Shown: positions 37,371 through 48,485, numbered from the stretch's first letter. The stretch is DNA of 64,000 nucleotides from Ceratorhiza oryzae-sativae (GCA_030998015.1 JARWMV010000240.1:1178001-1242000); one strand, 5' to 3'. The notes: generated by a model not told the origin, from the letters alone. Numbers and translations are program-made.

Positions 37371-37848
37371 CTCAATCTATTAAGTCTACAGCCTGGGGGG
37401 ATTTAGTAAATCAAGGTGATGGAAGTGGAAGGCCATTGAATTTGGTGAGGTTTGATGTTCTTTGATAGATATATATGCACTCAGCATTTAAATCAAAATG
37501 TGTTTGTCAAGATCATGTGATTTCACTCAGATAATGATTTATTGTTTGACACTCCAACAGTTCTAGGGGTCTTGTATATATGCATATAATGCTATCTTAT
37601 AGTTGAAACAAAACATAAAATGTGTGAGCCCTACAACTGAGTGTCTACACTTGTATGTGCTCAGGGGACAACCTGTGGCAGCACATCCTTCTTCAAGCCC
37701 ACTTGCTTGCAGCAGCATTTGGTCTGTCAAGCCCTTCAGCATGTGCCTCAAGAAAACAATTTGATTGCATAGCAAACCTGTAATTCATCAACAGGTTAAA
37801 TATATTAATGAGAGGATCCTCATACAACTCACTTTCAGATAGTAGCCA

Positions 37849-38519
37849 TGTTGTGACCCTCTGGATGCTTCCTTGCGAAGCACTTAAGTAGTGGCTGCAT
37901 TGACAGTTTGGTGCTATGCAGTATGTATTGAGTGTTCTAGTTACAGTGTTTGCTATGGTCTATGGTGGTTGATGAGATAAAGCAAGCTGAGGCGTCCAGT
38001 CTTGCTTTATCCTTCTTATATACGCCTGTGGCTGCAGTGGCTGTGGATGTATTATCTAAGCACAATCCACAGTAGGTGCAGGTTATATACAGTACTATGG
38101 TTTAGGTAAATTGTTTATCTTAAGTTTGTGTGGCTCTGAATCTTATAGAGCTGTGCGAGGTCCAAGGGGTAATCGCTGAGGTCACGTGATCCAGCCATAA
38201 GTGCTGAGATCACATGACAACTCACTCCTTGCTCCAAGTAACAATGGAGAGAAATGCTGGAGTGAGTTCAGGGTAACCACTGTAAGTGCTGAGGTCACGT
38301 GATCCTGCAGTAAGTGCCAAGATCATGTGACAACTAGCTCCTTGCTCCAAGTAACAATGGAGAGAAATGCTGGAGCGAGTTCAGGGTAACCACCGTAAGC
38401 ACTGGTTTAAGCACTGAGATCACATGACCTTGTTTATGGCTTGTTCTGCTTAGGAAAAATGCCATAAATCTGTAAAAATATTTGGTTACTCTGTTATGTC
38501 CATTTGACAGGTCATAACA
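37849..38519 (+). repeat. Solo LTR A (671 bp, duplication AGCCA)
   Basis: Begins TGTTGTGACCCTCTGG and ends CAGGTCATAACA, giving TG..CA ends with short inverted termini. It is flanked by AGCCA at 37844-37848 and 38520-38524. It contains two tandem units of about 112 bp (38177-38400) with repeated TCACGTGA/TCACATGA palindromes. Same family as LTRs B and C. Confidence 0.9.
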
Positions 38520-38596
38520 AGCCAGGGGGATGTGATCAAGTGACTTGACCATATTCTTCTCTACATCAGGAGTTCAGCTGGAGGGCAGGGCTTTAC

Positions 38597-39285
38597 TGTC
38601 ATGAGCCACAATCAAGGCCTCATAGCTAACCATCATTTTTCTTCCCTTTGTCTGCCACATTGGTCTTGTGGCTTGACCACCTTCCTTTCATGAGTAAGCA
38701 CCTCCACCCACTTACTGAGCCTTGCCCTATTATTAGTTGCCCACTTACTGATCACTGCCATTCACCTTGCTCATGCTACTATTATTAGTTACTTGCTGAC
38801 TGATGGATATACTATTATTAGTAACTGGCTGACTGATTACTGCCATTCATTCTTACTCATCCTGCATGTACACTTAGTCACTCCCTTGGTTAGAATAGTA
38901 TAAAAGCAAGGAGAGCAAGCCAGTCCACCCCAGCTTGCTCTACCTTGTTGATTCCCCTCTAAAGCATCTAGTGTGAAGAACAGTCCCCAGCTGACTTGTT
39001 AGCTTAATAACAGCTAGAAGGGTCTTGAGTCAAGACCATGTTGCAAGCCCCAGCACTAAGCATCTGACTTAGCCACTGTGGACAGTGGCTTACTCAGCAA
39101 CAGGTGTCCATCAGCCATGAGCACATAAGTGCACATGGTGTCAAGCCACAAGATGGTAGACACACACTAAACATCAAGCCAAGACAAGCCACACATCAGC
39201 AGTAGTCAGGACATAGTCCAGACCCATCAGAGGCATTAGCCACTTGTAAAGCAAAGTCCGACAACTGCTTTCAGAGGTTGTGACA
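38597..39285 (+). repeat. Solo LTR E (689 bp, duplication TTTAC)
   Basis: Begins TGTCATGAGCCACAATC and ends AGAGGTTGTGACA. It is flanked by TTTAC at 38592-38596 and 39286-39290. It carries a GTATAAAAGCAAGG promoter-like box near 38898. It interrupts the transposase frame just after the E-L-N-P-I-E block. Related to LTR D in the opposite orientation. Confidence 0.9.
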
Positions 39286-39604
39286 TTTACAGTAGAGCCT
39301 TTTGGTGTAACCCCAGCATTGTTCAATAGGATTTAGCTCACAGTGAAACTTTGGAAGGAAGATCACTTGAGCACCAAGTTGTTTGGCCAGTATTTCCAGG
39401 TTTGATTTTTGTTTGCTGTCCAAGTCAATGAGTTTGAACAAGATTCACCAGCAACAGCATTCTGCCAACAGATTGGTGCACTTGAAGCCAGGGCATTGCA
39501 CTCTAAGCTCTGATGTATCATAGCCTTGCTCCTATAGTAATTGAGCCATGCCTTTGAATTTACCATTGGGTAAATAAAGTTTCTGTTCAGAACCATCTGG
39601 CAGC

Positions 39605-40123
39605 TGTCAGAGCTACGACCTGAACAGTAACGTCAAACACCTAAGTGGCAATGACAAGCCTATGGGCAGCGATGCCAGAGGCTTTACTGACAACGTCTAA
39701 GGTAGGACATGCAGTGAGGGTGCAATAAGACGCAAGGATGTGGAAGTAGGTGCACTTGTCCTTAAGAGGACTGGGCAGGGACTATGGACTGTAAGTCACA
39801 CAGGTAGTAGAGGGGATACGACAGGAGGTCGAGTTCTGAGGCTTAAGGCTCTCAGACTCTCCCTTATATATTCATACAATGAGCTATAACAAATACACGT
39901 ATGGTGCAAGACAACTATCATATGATGTGAGAATGGTGCCATGTAACGGAATATTCCAGAAGGTACAAACAGAACATAAACAACAACAAGGTCATGTGAT
40001 CATGTAAGTAATTCTATGCATATATCCGATTAAACAGGACTTGTCCAAAAATATGAAAAAGAGAGATTTTATAAAATATACGAAAATCATAATAAAATCC
40101 GCGTCATGGTCTAGGCCATGACA
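39605..40123. repeat. Solo LTR F (519 bp, duplication GCAGC)
   Basis: TGTCAGAGCTACGACC to CTAGGCCATGACA, flanked by GCAGC at 39600-39604 and 40124-40128. It splits the transposase between NPKLL and PDGSEQ. It is a different family from the others by sequence; orientation is not determined. Confidence 0.88.
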
Positions 40124-41058
40124 GCAGCTTTGGGTTATCCATATGAGCTTTGTGCAGGTCTCCATTTGGCCCTTTGAAAGAAACCATGAAAGACTCCAAT
40201 TCACCCTTCAGCATGAAGTGTGCAGATGGCACTGTTGGTTGGCACCTGGTATGTATGCATGCATTATTGTGGACAAACATATGGTCTTCATTAGGGTATT
40301 CCTTCTTGACCAATAAAATAGCACTTCAAAGCTGTTTCCATATGTTGTTATTCATGAAGTAACCTTTGCACTCTTTCCCTGCAAATAAAATCTTGCATGC
40401 ACTGCATTTCCTGTAAGGATATATTAATACAATTAATGTAGGGTCAGATGCACACTTAACATAAGTGCATATAGTATGCTGAATCAGCTGTACATACCCA
40501 TTGTGAATCTTCAAAAACCCATGGTCAGGAGAAACAAAATTGTTGATTGTAACTGACACCCCTGGTCCCTTTTTCATTAGTGGTAAGTTTTTCCTCTTCA
40601 ATTGATACCAGCCATGAGTCTGGTGGCCATGCACATAAAATGTTGACAAATCATTATACCATATGCACATGATTTGTTTGCCCACAAATACTCTTGTGAG
40701 CTCCACACCTGTTTGATCCCATAACCTAAGGAATGGCTCTAGAGCCTTCATTTTGGGTGTGTATATGGTCTGGCAATATTTGACAATGTTGGATCACTCA
40801 TGGCTGTTGAAATATTGGCCAGTTGGCTCCTTCTTCTAGTGAAAGTCCATCTTGCAAAGCCAGCACTGTACTGTTTTGATTGTGATTTGTTTATTAATGC
40901 TGAATCACTGTTGGACTTGGCAATCTGCAAGATGGTGCACAATATCTTTGGCAACTATATATTTTCCCTTTTGCTGAAGGAAAATACAGATTTTGTTGGA
41001 TATATCTTCATCAATTATGGAGTGCCTTGAATGGCCATGTTTGCTCTTTGGGAATTTC

Positions 41059-41614
41059 TGTTATGACCTGTCAAACAGACATAACAAAATAACTGAATAT
41101 TTTTACAGATTTATGGCATTTTTCCTAAGTGGAACAAGCCATAAACAAGGTCACGTGACCTCAGCACTTAACCAGCACTTATGGTGGTTACCCTGAACTT
41201 GCTCCAGCATTTCTCTCCATTGTTACTTGGAGCAAGGAGCGAGTTGTCATGTGATCTCAGCACTTATGGCTGGATCATGTGACCTCAGTGCCTACCCCTC
41301 AGACCTCATGTGGCTCTATAAGATTCGGAGCCACACAAACTTAAGACAAACAATTACCTAACCCATAGTACTATACATAACCTACACCTACTGCAGATTG
41401 TGCTTAGATAATACATCCACAGCCACCGCAGTCGCAGGCATATATAAGAAGGATAAGGCAAGACTGGACAGCTCAGCTTGCTTTATCTCGTCAACCACCA
41501 TAGACCATAGCAAACACTGTAACTAGAACACTCAATACATACCACATAGCACCAAACTGTCAATGCAGCCACTACTTAAGTGCTTCGCAAGGAAGCATCC
41601 AGAGGGTCATGACA
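41059..41614 (-). repeat. Solo LTR B (556 bp, duplication ATTTC)
   Basis: Reverse-oriented relative of LTR A: TGTTATGACCTGTC to GAGGGTCATGACA, flanked by ATTTC at 41054-41058 and 41615-41619. It has one, not two, of the roughly 112-bp internal units, which explains the length difference from A. Confidence 0.9.
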
Positions 41615-41805
41615 ATTTCCCTATTGTAACAAAGTGTTGAACCTGTGCCCTAAGCTGACATGCATACCACATACCCTGACCAACAGCAATTGCAGCTTCA
41701 TGTGAAGCACAGATGAATATCATGTTTCCCTGCAAATAAAAGTGGAGGCATGATGCCATTGCTTCACACTGCATGTGCAAGGATGAACCAAGCTGATAGT
41801 GCTTG

Positions 41806-42875
41806 TGTTGAGACCCCTCTGTCTCCTTGTCTCTGTTGATTCCTTAAGTAGTGGCTACATTGTCAGTGGTAATTTGCAGTATATATTGATAGTATTTAGG
41901 TAGTATGTATGGATGGTCCCTGTGGTTGATGAGATAAAGCAAGCTGGGGCCTACAGGCTTGCTTTCAATGAGTTATATACCCTTCAAGGTATGAGTCAGA
42001 CTGTTCTGCAGTCCACAGTAGGTTATGGGTCACATGTGGTGTAAACAAGTATTAAGTAAGTCACTCTTAGGGTTGTTGTGCCTCTGAATCTTATAGAGCC
42101 ACATGAGGTCTGAGGGTCACATGATTTAAGTGCTGAGGTCACATGATAACTTGCTCCTTGCTCCAAGTTACAATGGAGAGAATTGCAGGAGTGAGTTAGG
42201 TAACCACTGTAAGTGCCAAGGTCATGTGATGTGTTTAAGCACCAGGGTCATGTGATAACTCGCTCCTCACTCCAAGTTACAATGGAGAGAATTGCAGGAG
42301 CAAGTTAGATAACCACCATAAGTGCCAGGATAAGTGCCAAGGTCACATGACCTTGTTTATAGCTTGTTTGACTTTGGAGAAAACGCTATAAACTATAGGC
42401 TAATTCTCTTGTTAATGTCACAGCCCACTGCTTGCCTGGGTGTGTATGTGTAGTAGGGGCAATGGGGACAGGCTGGTGAAACCAGCCTGCCCCCTAGTAC
42501 AGTGGGGGGGATGTCAAGATGAAGCAATCTGGGGGACCCAGAGCAGCTTCATGGCTGTATTTATACTCCTCTATGTACATGATCACATAAGCATACATGA
42601 TTTGGTATCAGTCAGCATGAATGGCAGATCAGTAAGCAAAGTGGAGGGAGTGAGTCAGCATGAATGGTGGATCAGTAAGCAGGTGATTGGCAGTTACTAA
42701 TCCCTCTAGCCACATGACTAATGCACCATTAGTGGCTGACTGATCACATCAGTCAGCCCCATTACTCATCCAAAATACAGTATTAGTAAGATCTATAGTC
42801 ATAGCCACCAGTTCCAGTCATGAGCCACCTTGGCTCATGACAGTTAAGTTATGGCTGTCTGTGCAGGCCATAACA
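41806..42875 (+). repeat. Solo LTR C (about 640 bp plus nested LTR D)
   Basis: Begins TGTTGAGACCCCTCTG and ends CAGGCCATAACA. Flanks are GCTTG (41801-41805) and GTTTG (42876-42880), a 5-bp duplication with one change. The A-family sequence is interrupted at 42416 by LTR D and resumes at 42848. It is the most diverged A-type copy, so probably the oldest. Confidence 0.85.
42416..42842 (-). repeat. Solo LTR D (427 bp, duplication GTTAA), nested in LTR C
   Basis: TGTCACAGCCCACTGC to TTGGCTCATGACA, flanked by GTTAA at 42411-42415 and 42843-42847. In reverse complement it starts TGTCATGAGCC like LTR E and shares CTTACTGATC..TGCCATTCA with it, so D and E are one family in opposite orientation. Confidence 0.88.
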
Positions 42876-43752
42876 GTTTGTGCCTGGGACCTTTATCCTG
42901 GGGAGGAAACTGCAGTTTTGTTAAATTTTGAAGCACAATGACTGCATTGTCATGCAAAGGCAGCATTTTTCCTATGTGAAACCACACACTAGGCTTGCTG
43001 TGCAGATAGCAAACACTTGCATTGCCCCTTGATTCCTTCATTGCAAGGAGTCAGTGTCATGTGGAGGATGTATGCATTTTGTGGCTTGATGTGAGGCTAC
43101 AAACCCCAGCAACTCAGATAGTGTAATTAAGCTGCTTGGCTACAATCTTATGCACATGTGTAAGCTTGTTCACTAAGCAGCCAGGGTGAACAAATGATAA
43201 TAATAATAATAAATATACTGCCTGACAGGGTTTACAAGGCAAAGTATTAGACATGGAATTAATGGCATGACTAAAACTAGACAAGGAGGAAATGCTCTCT
43301 GCAATTGTGCTAGACTCATTCCCTGCCTTTTCTTGCATCCAATTTGGTGTCTGCCCATCAGTCTTGTTTACATTGCCAAGTTTTTGGTGCTTCTGTGACT
43401 ATTTGTTAGTACCAAATGCAGAGGCACATTGCACCTCCAACTCACAGTGTGCTTGATGTGAGACCTTGCTTCTTCCAGGTGCTTTCTGCACCTGCTGGCA
43501 AATGGCATAGTTGTGGTGAAAGTAAAGTGAGGGCAAGGGACCCTGTGCCCTCTTGTCAAATATTACATTCACATGCATGACAAATACTGAGTTGTGTGAT
43601 TTTCACCTTGGTTCTTGACATGTGTAAGACTTTACTCTGAGCAACAGAGATCAAAATCCAGAGACATCACCCCTAATGAATTTATTCCATCTACACATCT
43701 CAGGTCTTAATTGTTCTGCAAGCAGCCTCTCTGTCAGCCAAATAGATCACAT

Positions 43753-43817
43753 ATCTCAAAAAGTCGTGGGAAAAGTCACATGATGTTTGCTTGGATGAAA
43801 CTGAATGTCCATCACCT
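43753..43817 (-). repeat. Right terminal inverted repeat of the DNA transposon
   Basis: Reverse complement of the left repeat, reading CACATGATGTTTGCTTGG and on to GTCCATCACCT on the plus strand. Confidence 0.85.
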
Positions 43818-44094
43818 TATCTCAATATTATTTACATATCATGCCCTGTGATTGCACAGATAGGAGCGCTCTGACATTATCCCAGCAGCCACTGCGCCAT
43901 CCAAATCTGGCGAAACGATCTGCACACCGATAAATATCATCTCATCATGCCGTGTAAGCGCCGAGCGACCCTGGCGGTGCCGACTGCCGCGCAGCTCCAA
44001 TGACGAAGCCAAAGGTTGTCCTTCTCGTCAACCACCACCAAGCCGTTCCTACCCTCCCGAGGCTTGGCTCACGTCTGGATATAGATCCTTTGAT

Positions 44095-45292
44095 ATGAAC
44101 GACTTTGCAACCGACGACAAGAAGGGCGAGTTGAAAGGGTACGGATATTCAGAGGCTCTCGTGCGTAATCATTATTTTCACCTGTATTATTTCTCACCCA
44201 CGGTAATGTGTCACATAGGAACCCCCACCATATACCCGAGACGCCCCTTCGACGAGTACCTCTGTACAAGCCGACTCCAAACGAGAACCTGATCGAGCAG
44301 GCCCAGCCATACCCGCTCGGCCGCCGCCACCCCAAACAGGTCTCCCACCGGGTTCATGGCCTGTTCTTCCCACGGCCTGCAACTACCTCATCGAACGCCG
44401 ATCCAACAATAGCGTCAACGGGACCTGGCACGTGGACACAGCGCTAACCATCCCCGACGCTCTCCTTCGACCCTATTCCGAGTTTGACGGTTCGTGGAAC
44501 CGCGAGGCGCAAGAGGCTCGAAAGAAGAGAGACAAGGAGCAGAAGAAGCGAGATGGGTGGTGGAGCCGCAAGATCAATGGAGAGCAACCGCCTCTGCCCC
44601 CTATCAAGGAAATCCGACCGAATTTGATGTTGTGTACAACGAACGGGTCGGTCAACGGAAAGGTGTATATTTCGTCGGGCGATAGAATCGCGAGGCAGAG
44701 TTTAATTGTCGCGCAGGGTAGTAATGGATCGGTTGGATTGACAGTGGTGAGCATCTTTTGTGCATTTCAAGAGATTTAGCCTTATTTCTCACGGTAGCAC
44801 GCGCCGATTGATCAACCAATACGCATACATGCTACGTCGACTAACGGATCAGTCACGGTCAAAATCCCGACGACATACGTTGGCGCGCTCATTCTATCCA
44901 TGACCAATGGAAGTATTAAAATGTCCGAAGGTATCAAGGTAGGCTCAACGGATCTAATCCACGCCCACGGTTCACTACATCACTCGATTCCGTAGACAAA
45001 ATCGACCGTATTTTCATCAACGAGTACATCCACTCGGCTTTTCGTGGGCGACTGGTCCACCGCACACTTCGGTGCTACACCCGACACCTCTGCTTTTGGC
45101 TCTCACTCTGCAGCTGGGCCGTCGACAGCGCCCGCTCGTGATCCGTTTGCCATGTGGACCGGGCCGCTCGTATACCTTGGTGCCTCGAACGGGTCGGTGA
45201 ATGTTTCGTTTGTGGATGAGGATTTCGTGACTGCCCTTGCAGCGGGATTTGCAAAAGCTGTGAAGAATATCATAAGCGGGATTCTTGGGTGA
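44095..45292 (+). CDS. DUF7330-like protein, copy 4
   Basis: Exons 44095-44160, 44219-44746, 44798-44938 and 44996-45292, all phase 0, give 343 residues. Exon 1 is MNDFATDDKKGELKGYGYSE with AL; exon 2 opens EPPPYTRDAPSTST. The domain reads CNYLIERRSNNSVNGTWHVD, IPDALLRPYSEFDGSWNRE and a basic stretch (KKRDKEQKKRDGWWSRK). Next come KEIRPNLMLCTTNGSVNG, IHATSTNGSVTVKIPTTYVG, MTNGSIKMSEGIK, LFVGDWSTAHFGA and YLGASNGSVNVSFVDED. It ends AVKNIISGILG. The TNGS repeats are best preserved here. Closest to copy 1, though it lies on the other side of the transposon island. Confidence 0.84.
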
Positions 45293-46544
45293 GGGGTGAC
45301 GGAGTGCAATTTCTGGATTTGGTCTGGTAGTTTTTGTGGGGACTCAACTCGCGGGATTCCGACCAATCAACAAGCTCGAGGATCATTTCATCGTTTCGTC
45401 GTTTCTATATCCAAAATCCTTACATAATGTTACTGATATCATATGGCCAGTAATCATAGTGTAAATTACACAAACGATCAGCTCGTTTCATGATCAAGAA
45501 CAGCGAAGCGTCGATTCAATGCTGAGTTCAGAGACGGGTCCGTGTATGGGCAAGATCTTGACTTTCCAAGCGATGCGATCCAATCAGGGCCCAAGGTTCG
45601 CTGACTAAGCCCTGAAGTTCAATTCTTTGAGCCGCCACTCCCCACTGGACACCTTGTCGTATAGCGGTGAGTCTATGAATTATTCACAGCCAAAGATACG
45701 GAATATATTTTACATCTGTACTTGCTAGTATCTCTGATATGAGGCTCAATTTGGTTAAATAATATAAGTCTATCGGTCGAAACCTGCGATCAAGTACTCG
45801 AAAAATGCAAGTCTCGTCGGGATAATCTTGCACGTGCTATCGCCGAATTTTCTTCCGCTTCTTTCAGCCTCTTTGATGCCAGCGCCTTGCAGTTTGATAC
45901 CCCAGCCGTACACCTCTCCATGAAAAGGAGTCTTTCATCGGTCGACTCGATTTCTCGGTGATGAGGATAGTCTCAGCGAAACGCGCATTGCATTGAGCTG
46001 CACCTGTTCAGGATTTTCAATGAAAACGGCCAAGATCTAACAGAATAGGAGGAGGAGGTCATGTTAATGGATATTCTCGAAGGTTTGATAATAAAGTTGT
46101 TATTTACAGACTAGCCAACGCCGATGATCGATTGGGAATTTGTGAACGATTACCAATTGTGATTTGAAGTTGGTTATAATGGAATATATGCGTTTCTTTG
46201 TACAACTTGGGAGATTACATAGATTCAAACCACTCGCCCTTTACACGGAAGGCTCTGACAACCGGTTGAGACTAAAAAATAACACGACGTGTGTTTGATT
46301 GGGAGGTGTTGAGGGGCATGACAGATTCAAGAAATGCTAAACCTGTTGGGTACACTAAAGGACATCCCACTTCGATCCACAAAAGTCCCGTTTTGACCAC
46401 AAAGCCATTTTTCAGGTTATTCAGCCTATTCAACGTGTGAAAACACTGGTAGAATAATTCGCAATAGTCCCAAAACTGGGAACTCTTTCTTACAGGGTTT
46501 TCGATGTAGTTTCCTGAGCAACCAACTCTCATCACCCAAACAAG
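45293..46544. other. Intergenic, no gene seen
   Basis: AT-rich with no supported reading frame. It separates DUF7330 copy 4 from the F-box-like gene D. Confidence 0.4.
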
Positions 46545-48263
46545 ATGCATCCCACAATACATTCACTCCCTTCCAAAATCATACTATTCATAGGCAAGGT
46601 GGCCCAGTGCTTTGGGGGGGGGGGGCTTTCCGCTGAGGAGGAAAATCCGCCCCTCATCCTAGGGCCGACTTTATTTTCTGCTGTCTGCCGGCGTTGGCGA
46701 AGTATCGCTCTTAGCTACTTGTTGCTATGGACCCATCTCGACATTGTGGTTAACATAATGGATAAAGATGGACAGTATCCTCCATCCGAGCTGTGGTTAG
46801 CGCGTTCACGAGGAGCTCCAATGTATGTTGAAGCGGTGTAGCCCCGTATAAACTCTCACGCAGGGAGGTTTCTCGTGGTATACCTAAGATACAATCGCAC
46901 TTAGCTCAACTACGAAGTTAGAGAACTAATGTATTTACTATACCTAAGATACAATCGTACTACGAGGTACAGTAAGAATAAAATACAGGAAAAGAAAGAA
47001 AAAATACGATACCTTAGCTCAACTACGAAGGTAGAGAAATAAGGAAGGAGAGAGGGGGTTCCCACGAACTCGCGCATGATATCAGAGGGGGGATAAGAAA
47101 CAAAAACAAATATGCGCATACATACACGCATATGATTGTAAATTCAACATAAACACCGACGAATATTGTGAAGACGAAGACGAAGAGGCTCTAGTAACCT
47201 TGCGTCCATAGTATCGAAGGGGTCTTGCTCCGGTATTGCGCCGCTTGTTGTTCTTGTTGTCGCCCCTCATGCCCCAGGTTTGCTCCCTCACGACGTCGCT
47301 TTCTTGGCCTTACTCCTCGACATCGCAGGCCCTGTTGGTTCGCTGGATTCGATAGGGTACACCGGGGAAGGCAAGATACCTAAGGTCCCATGCGATCTTT
47401 GATTTGACTTATGTTCACGTCTGGCCACACTCGTCTTTTGGTCTATATTTCAAACCCTTGAAGGTGATTCATCTTCACAACACGCGACTTGACCTCTCTT
47501 GGTCAAAGTTTTCGCTCGACGAATTGGTTGAGCTTGACATTGATATTGGGGAGACGCCTTGGGAAATTACATTATCCAAGTTTCGAGATATTCTGGCATG
47601 TTACTCAAGAGTGCGCAGTTTAGGGCTGAGTGGTTTGGATATCCAGCGATTTACCACATCAAACCCGCAGCCGGTTTTGCTAGAGAATCTTCAAGAACTC
47701 CGATTAGGAGGATTCAGCAGCATGCGGATGGAATATGCTGCTGAGAAGTTTGAGGCACTATTATCAATCATCCGCCCAAGTTGTCCTGCTCTAGAACTGG
47801 ATCTCTCTCTTGGCGGAGTCTCGAAAGCCCATCATATAGCAACTAATTCCACATCTTCTTTCATAGGTCGCTCGAACGTATTGGAGCTAAGCGTGGAGGC
47901 ATGCACAATATCTCCTTACTCTCCGAGCGAGCCATGTTTTATATCGCAGCTGGGTCCCTTGCCTCACGTTCAAATATTGATCCTCAGAAATTGGATCCTA
48001 GCCGATACGTATGTGTTGGTACGAAAAATAAAATCGCGACATACAACAATCTATCTCCAATCGCCTTGGGACTGCCTCTCTGGCCGGAGCTCAGAGAACT
48101 GTATCTACGAGACTGTATCATTGAGCAGGGGTACTTGCCCAAACTGGTTCTACTCGAATCTATGGAAACTTTGAACATTCGAAATTGCACGGGTGGTTCT
48201 GAACTTGTTGTGCCAGATTTGTCGTTTTCAGACGAGAGTGATACATCGGACTTCGCCCTGTAG
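46545..48263 (+). pseudogene. F-box-like gene D, disrupted
   Basis: The N-terminal F-box-like part is MHPTIHSLPSKIILFIGKVA, then FSAVCRRWRSIALSYLLLWT and SELWLARSRGAPMYVEAV, ending in a stop at 46841. A 12-base G run (46614-46625) sits inside it. About 550 bp of unrelated AT-rich sequence follows. Coding resumes near 47410: PLKVIHLHNTRLDLSWSKFS, DELVELDIDIGETPWEI, LLENLQELRLGGFSS, VLELSVEACTISPY. A frame change near 48020 leads to LGLPLWPELRELYLRDCIIE and SFSDESDTSDFAL. The leucine-rich content fits an F-box/LRR protein of a different subfamily from A-C. Insertion plus frame change suggest it is no longer functional. Confidence 0.6.
46845..47400. mobile_element. Possible insertion inside F-box-like gene D
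   Basis: Low-complexity AT-rich sequence with two imperfect copies of TTAGCTCAACTACGAAG (about 46903 and 47014) and two of ACCTAAGATACAATCG. A TGATATCAGAG motif at about 47078 resembles the initiator-tRNA primer site that follows Copia-type LTRs. No matching second LTR or target duplication was found, so the type is uncertain. Confidence 0.3.
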
Positions 48264-48485
48264 ATTTAGATTGGATTTGTACCACTTGTTGTTAGTTTAT
48301 CCACAATGTAATCAATGTTCAGATGTTACACCCACGCTTTAATGACACCAACCTATGGGGAGGCACGTACATGATCAAAAGCGGTACAATAGCCGCATGC
48401 GACAAGACATGCATTGTTGGAGCATTGGCTTTGCAAGTGCGCCTGCGGGCCTGGTAAGCTCTGCGCTCGGCAATACAGCTTCTTA

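Larger units (their letters stand above)
37650..43560 (-). pseudogene. DDE transposase, broken by stops and LTR insertions
   Basis: Minus-strand fragments in order: an N-terminal part (42.9-43.5 kb, weak), IIDEDISNKICIFLQQKGKY, TVQCWLCKMDF and KKEPTGQYFNSHE (40.75-41.03 kb). Then come MKALEPFLRLWDQTGVEL and IMCIWYNDLSTFYVHGH (first catalytic Asp region), MVKKEYPNEDHMFVHNNACI (second Asp read as Asn), PDGSEQKLYLPNGKFKGMAQ, and FLPKFHCELNPIEQCWGYT (third catalytic Glu), ending near 37.7 kb. In-frame stops occur after VQQ, DFH, SHE, AQLL, CCCW and LPSS. The E-L-N-P-I-E block fits the IS630-Tc1-mariner superfamily, agreeing with the TA duplication. Solo LTRs split the frame at least three times. 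It cannot make active enzyme. Confidence 0.85.
37306..43817 (-). mobile_element. Tc1/mariner-type DNA transposon carrying six solo-LTR insertions
   Basis: Both ends carry an inverted repeat of about 65 bp beginning AGGTGATGGACATTCAGTTT (left 37306; right, reverse complement, ending 43817). It is flanked by TA at 37304-37305 and 43818-43819. The region is clearly more AT-rich than its surroundings. Removing the five outer LTR insertions with their duplications (about 3.5 kb) leaves an original element of roughly 3.0 kb encoding one minus-strand transposase. Confidence 0.85.

Noticed and set aside
37849..42875. Intact LTR retrotransposon formed by LTR A and C or A and B
   Set aside because: Each LTR has its own 5-bp duplication, orientations differ, and the DNA between them is transposase, not gag-pol.
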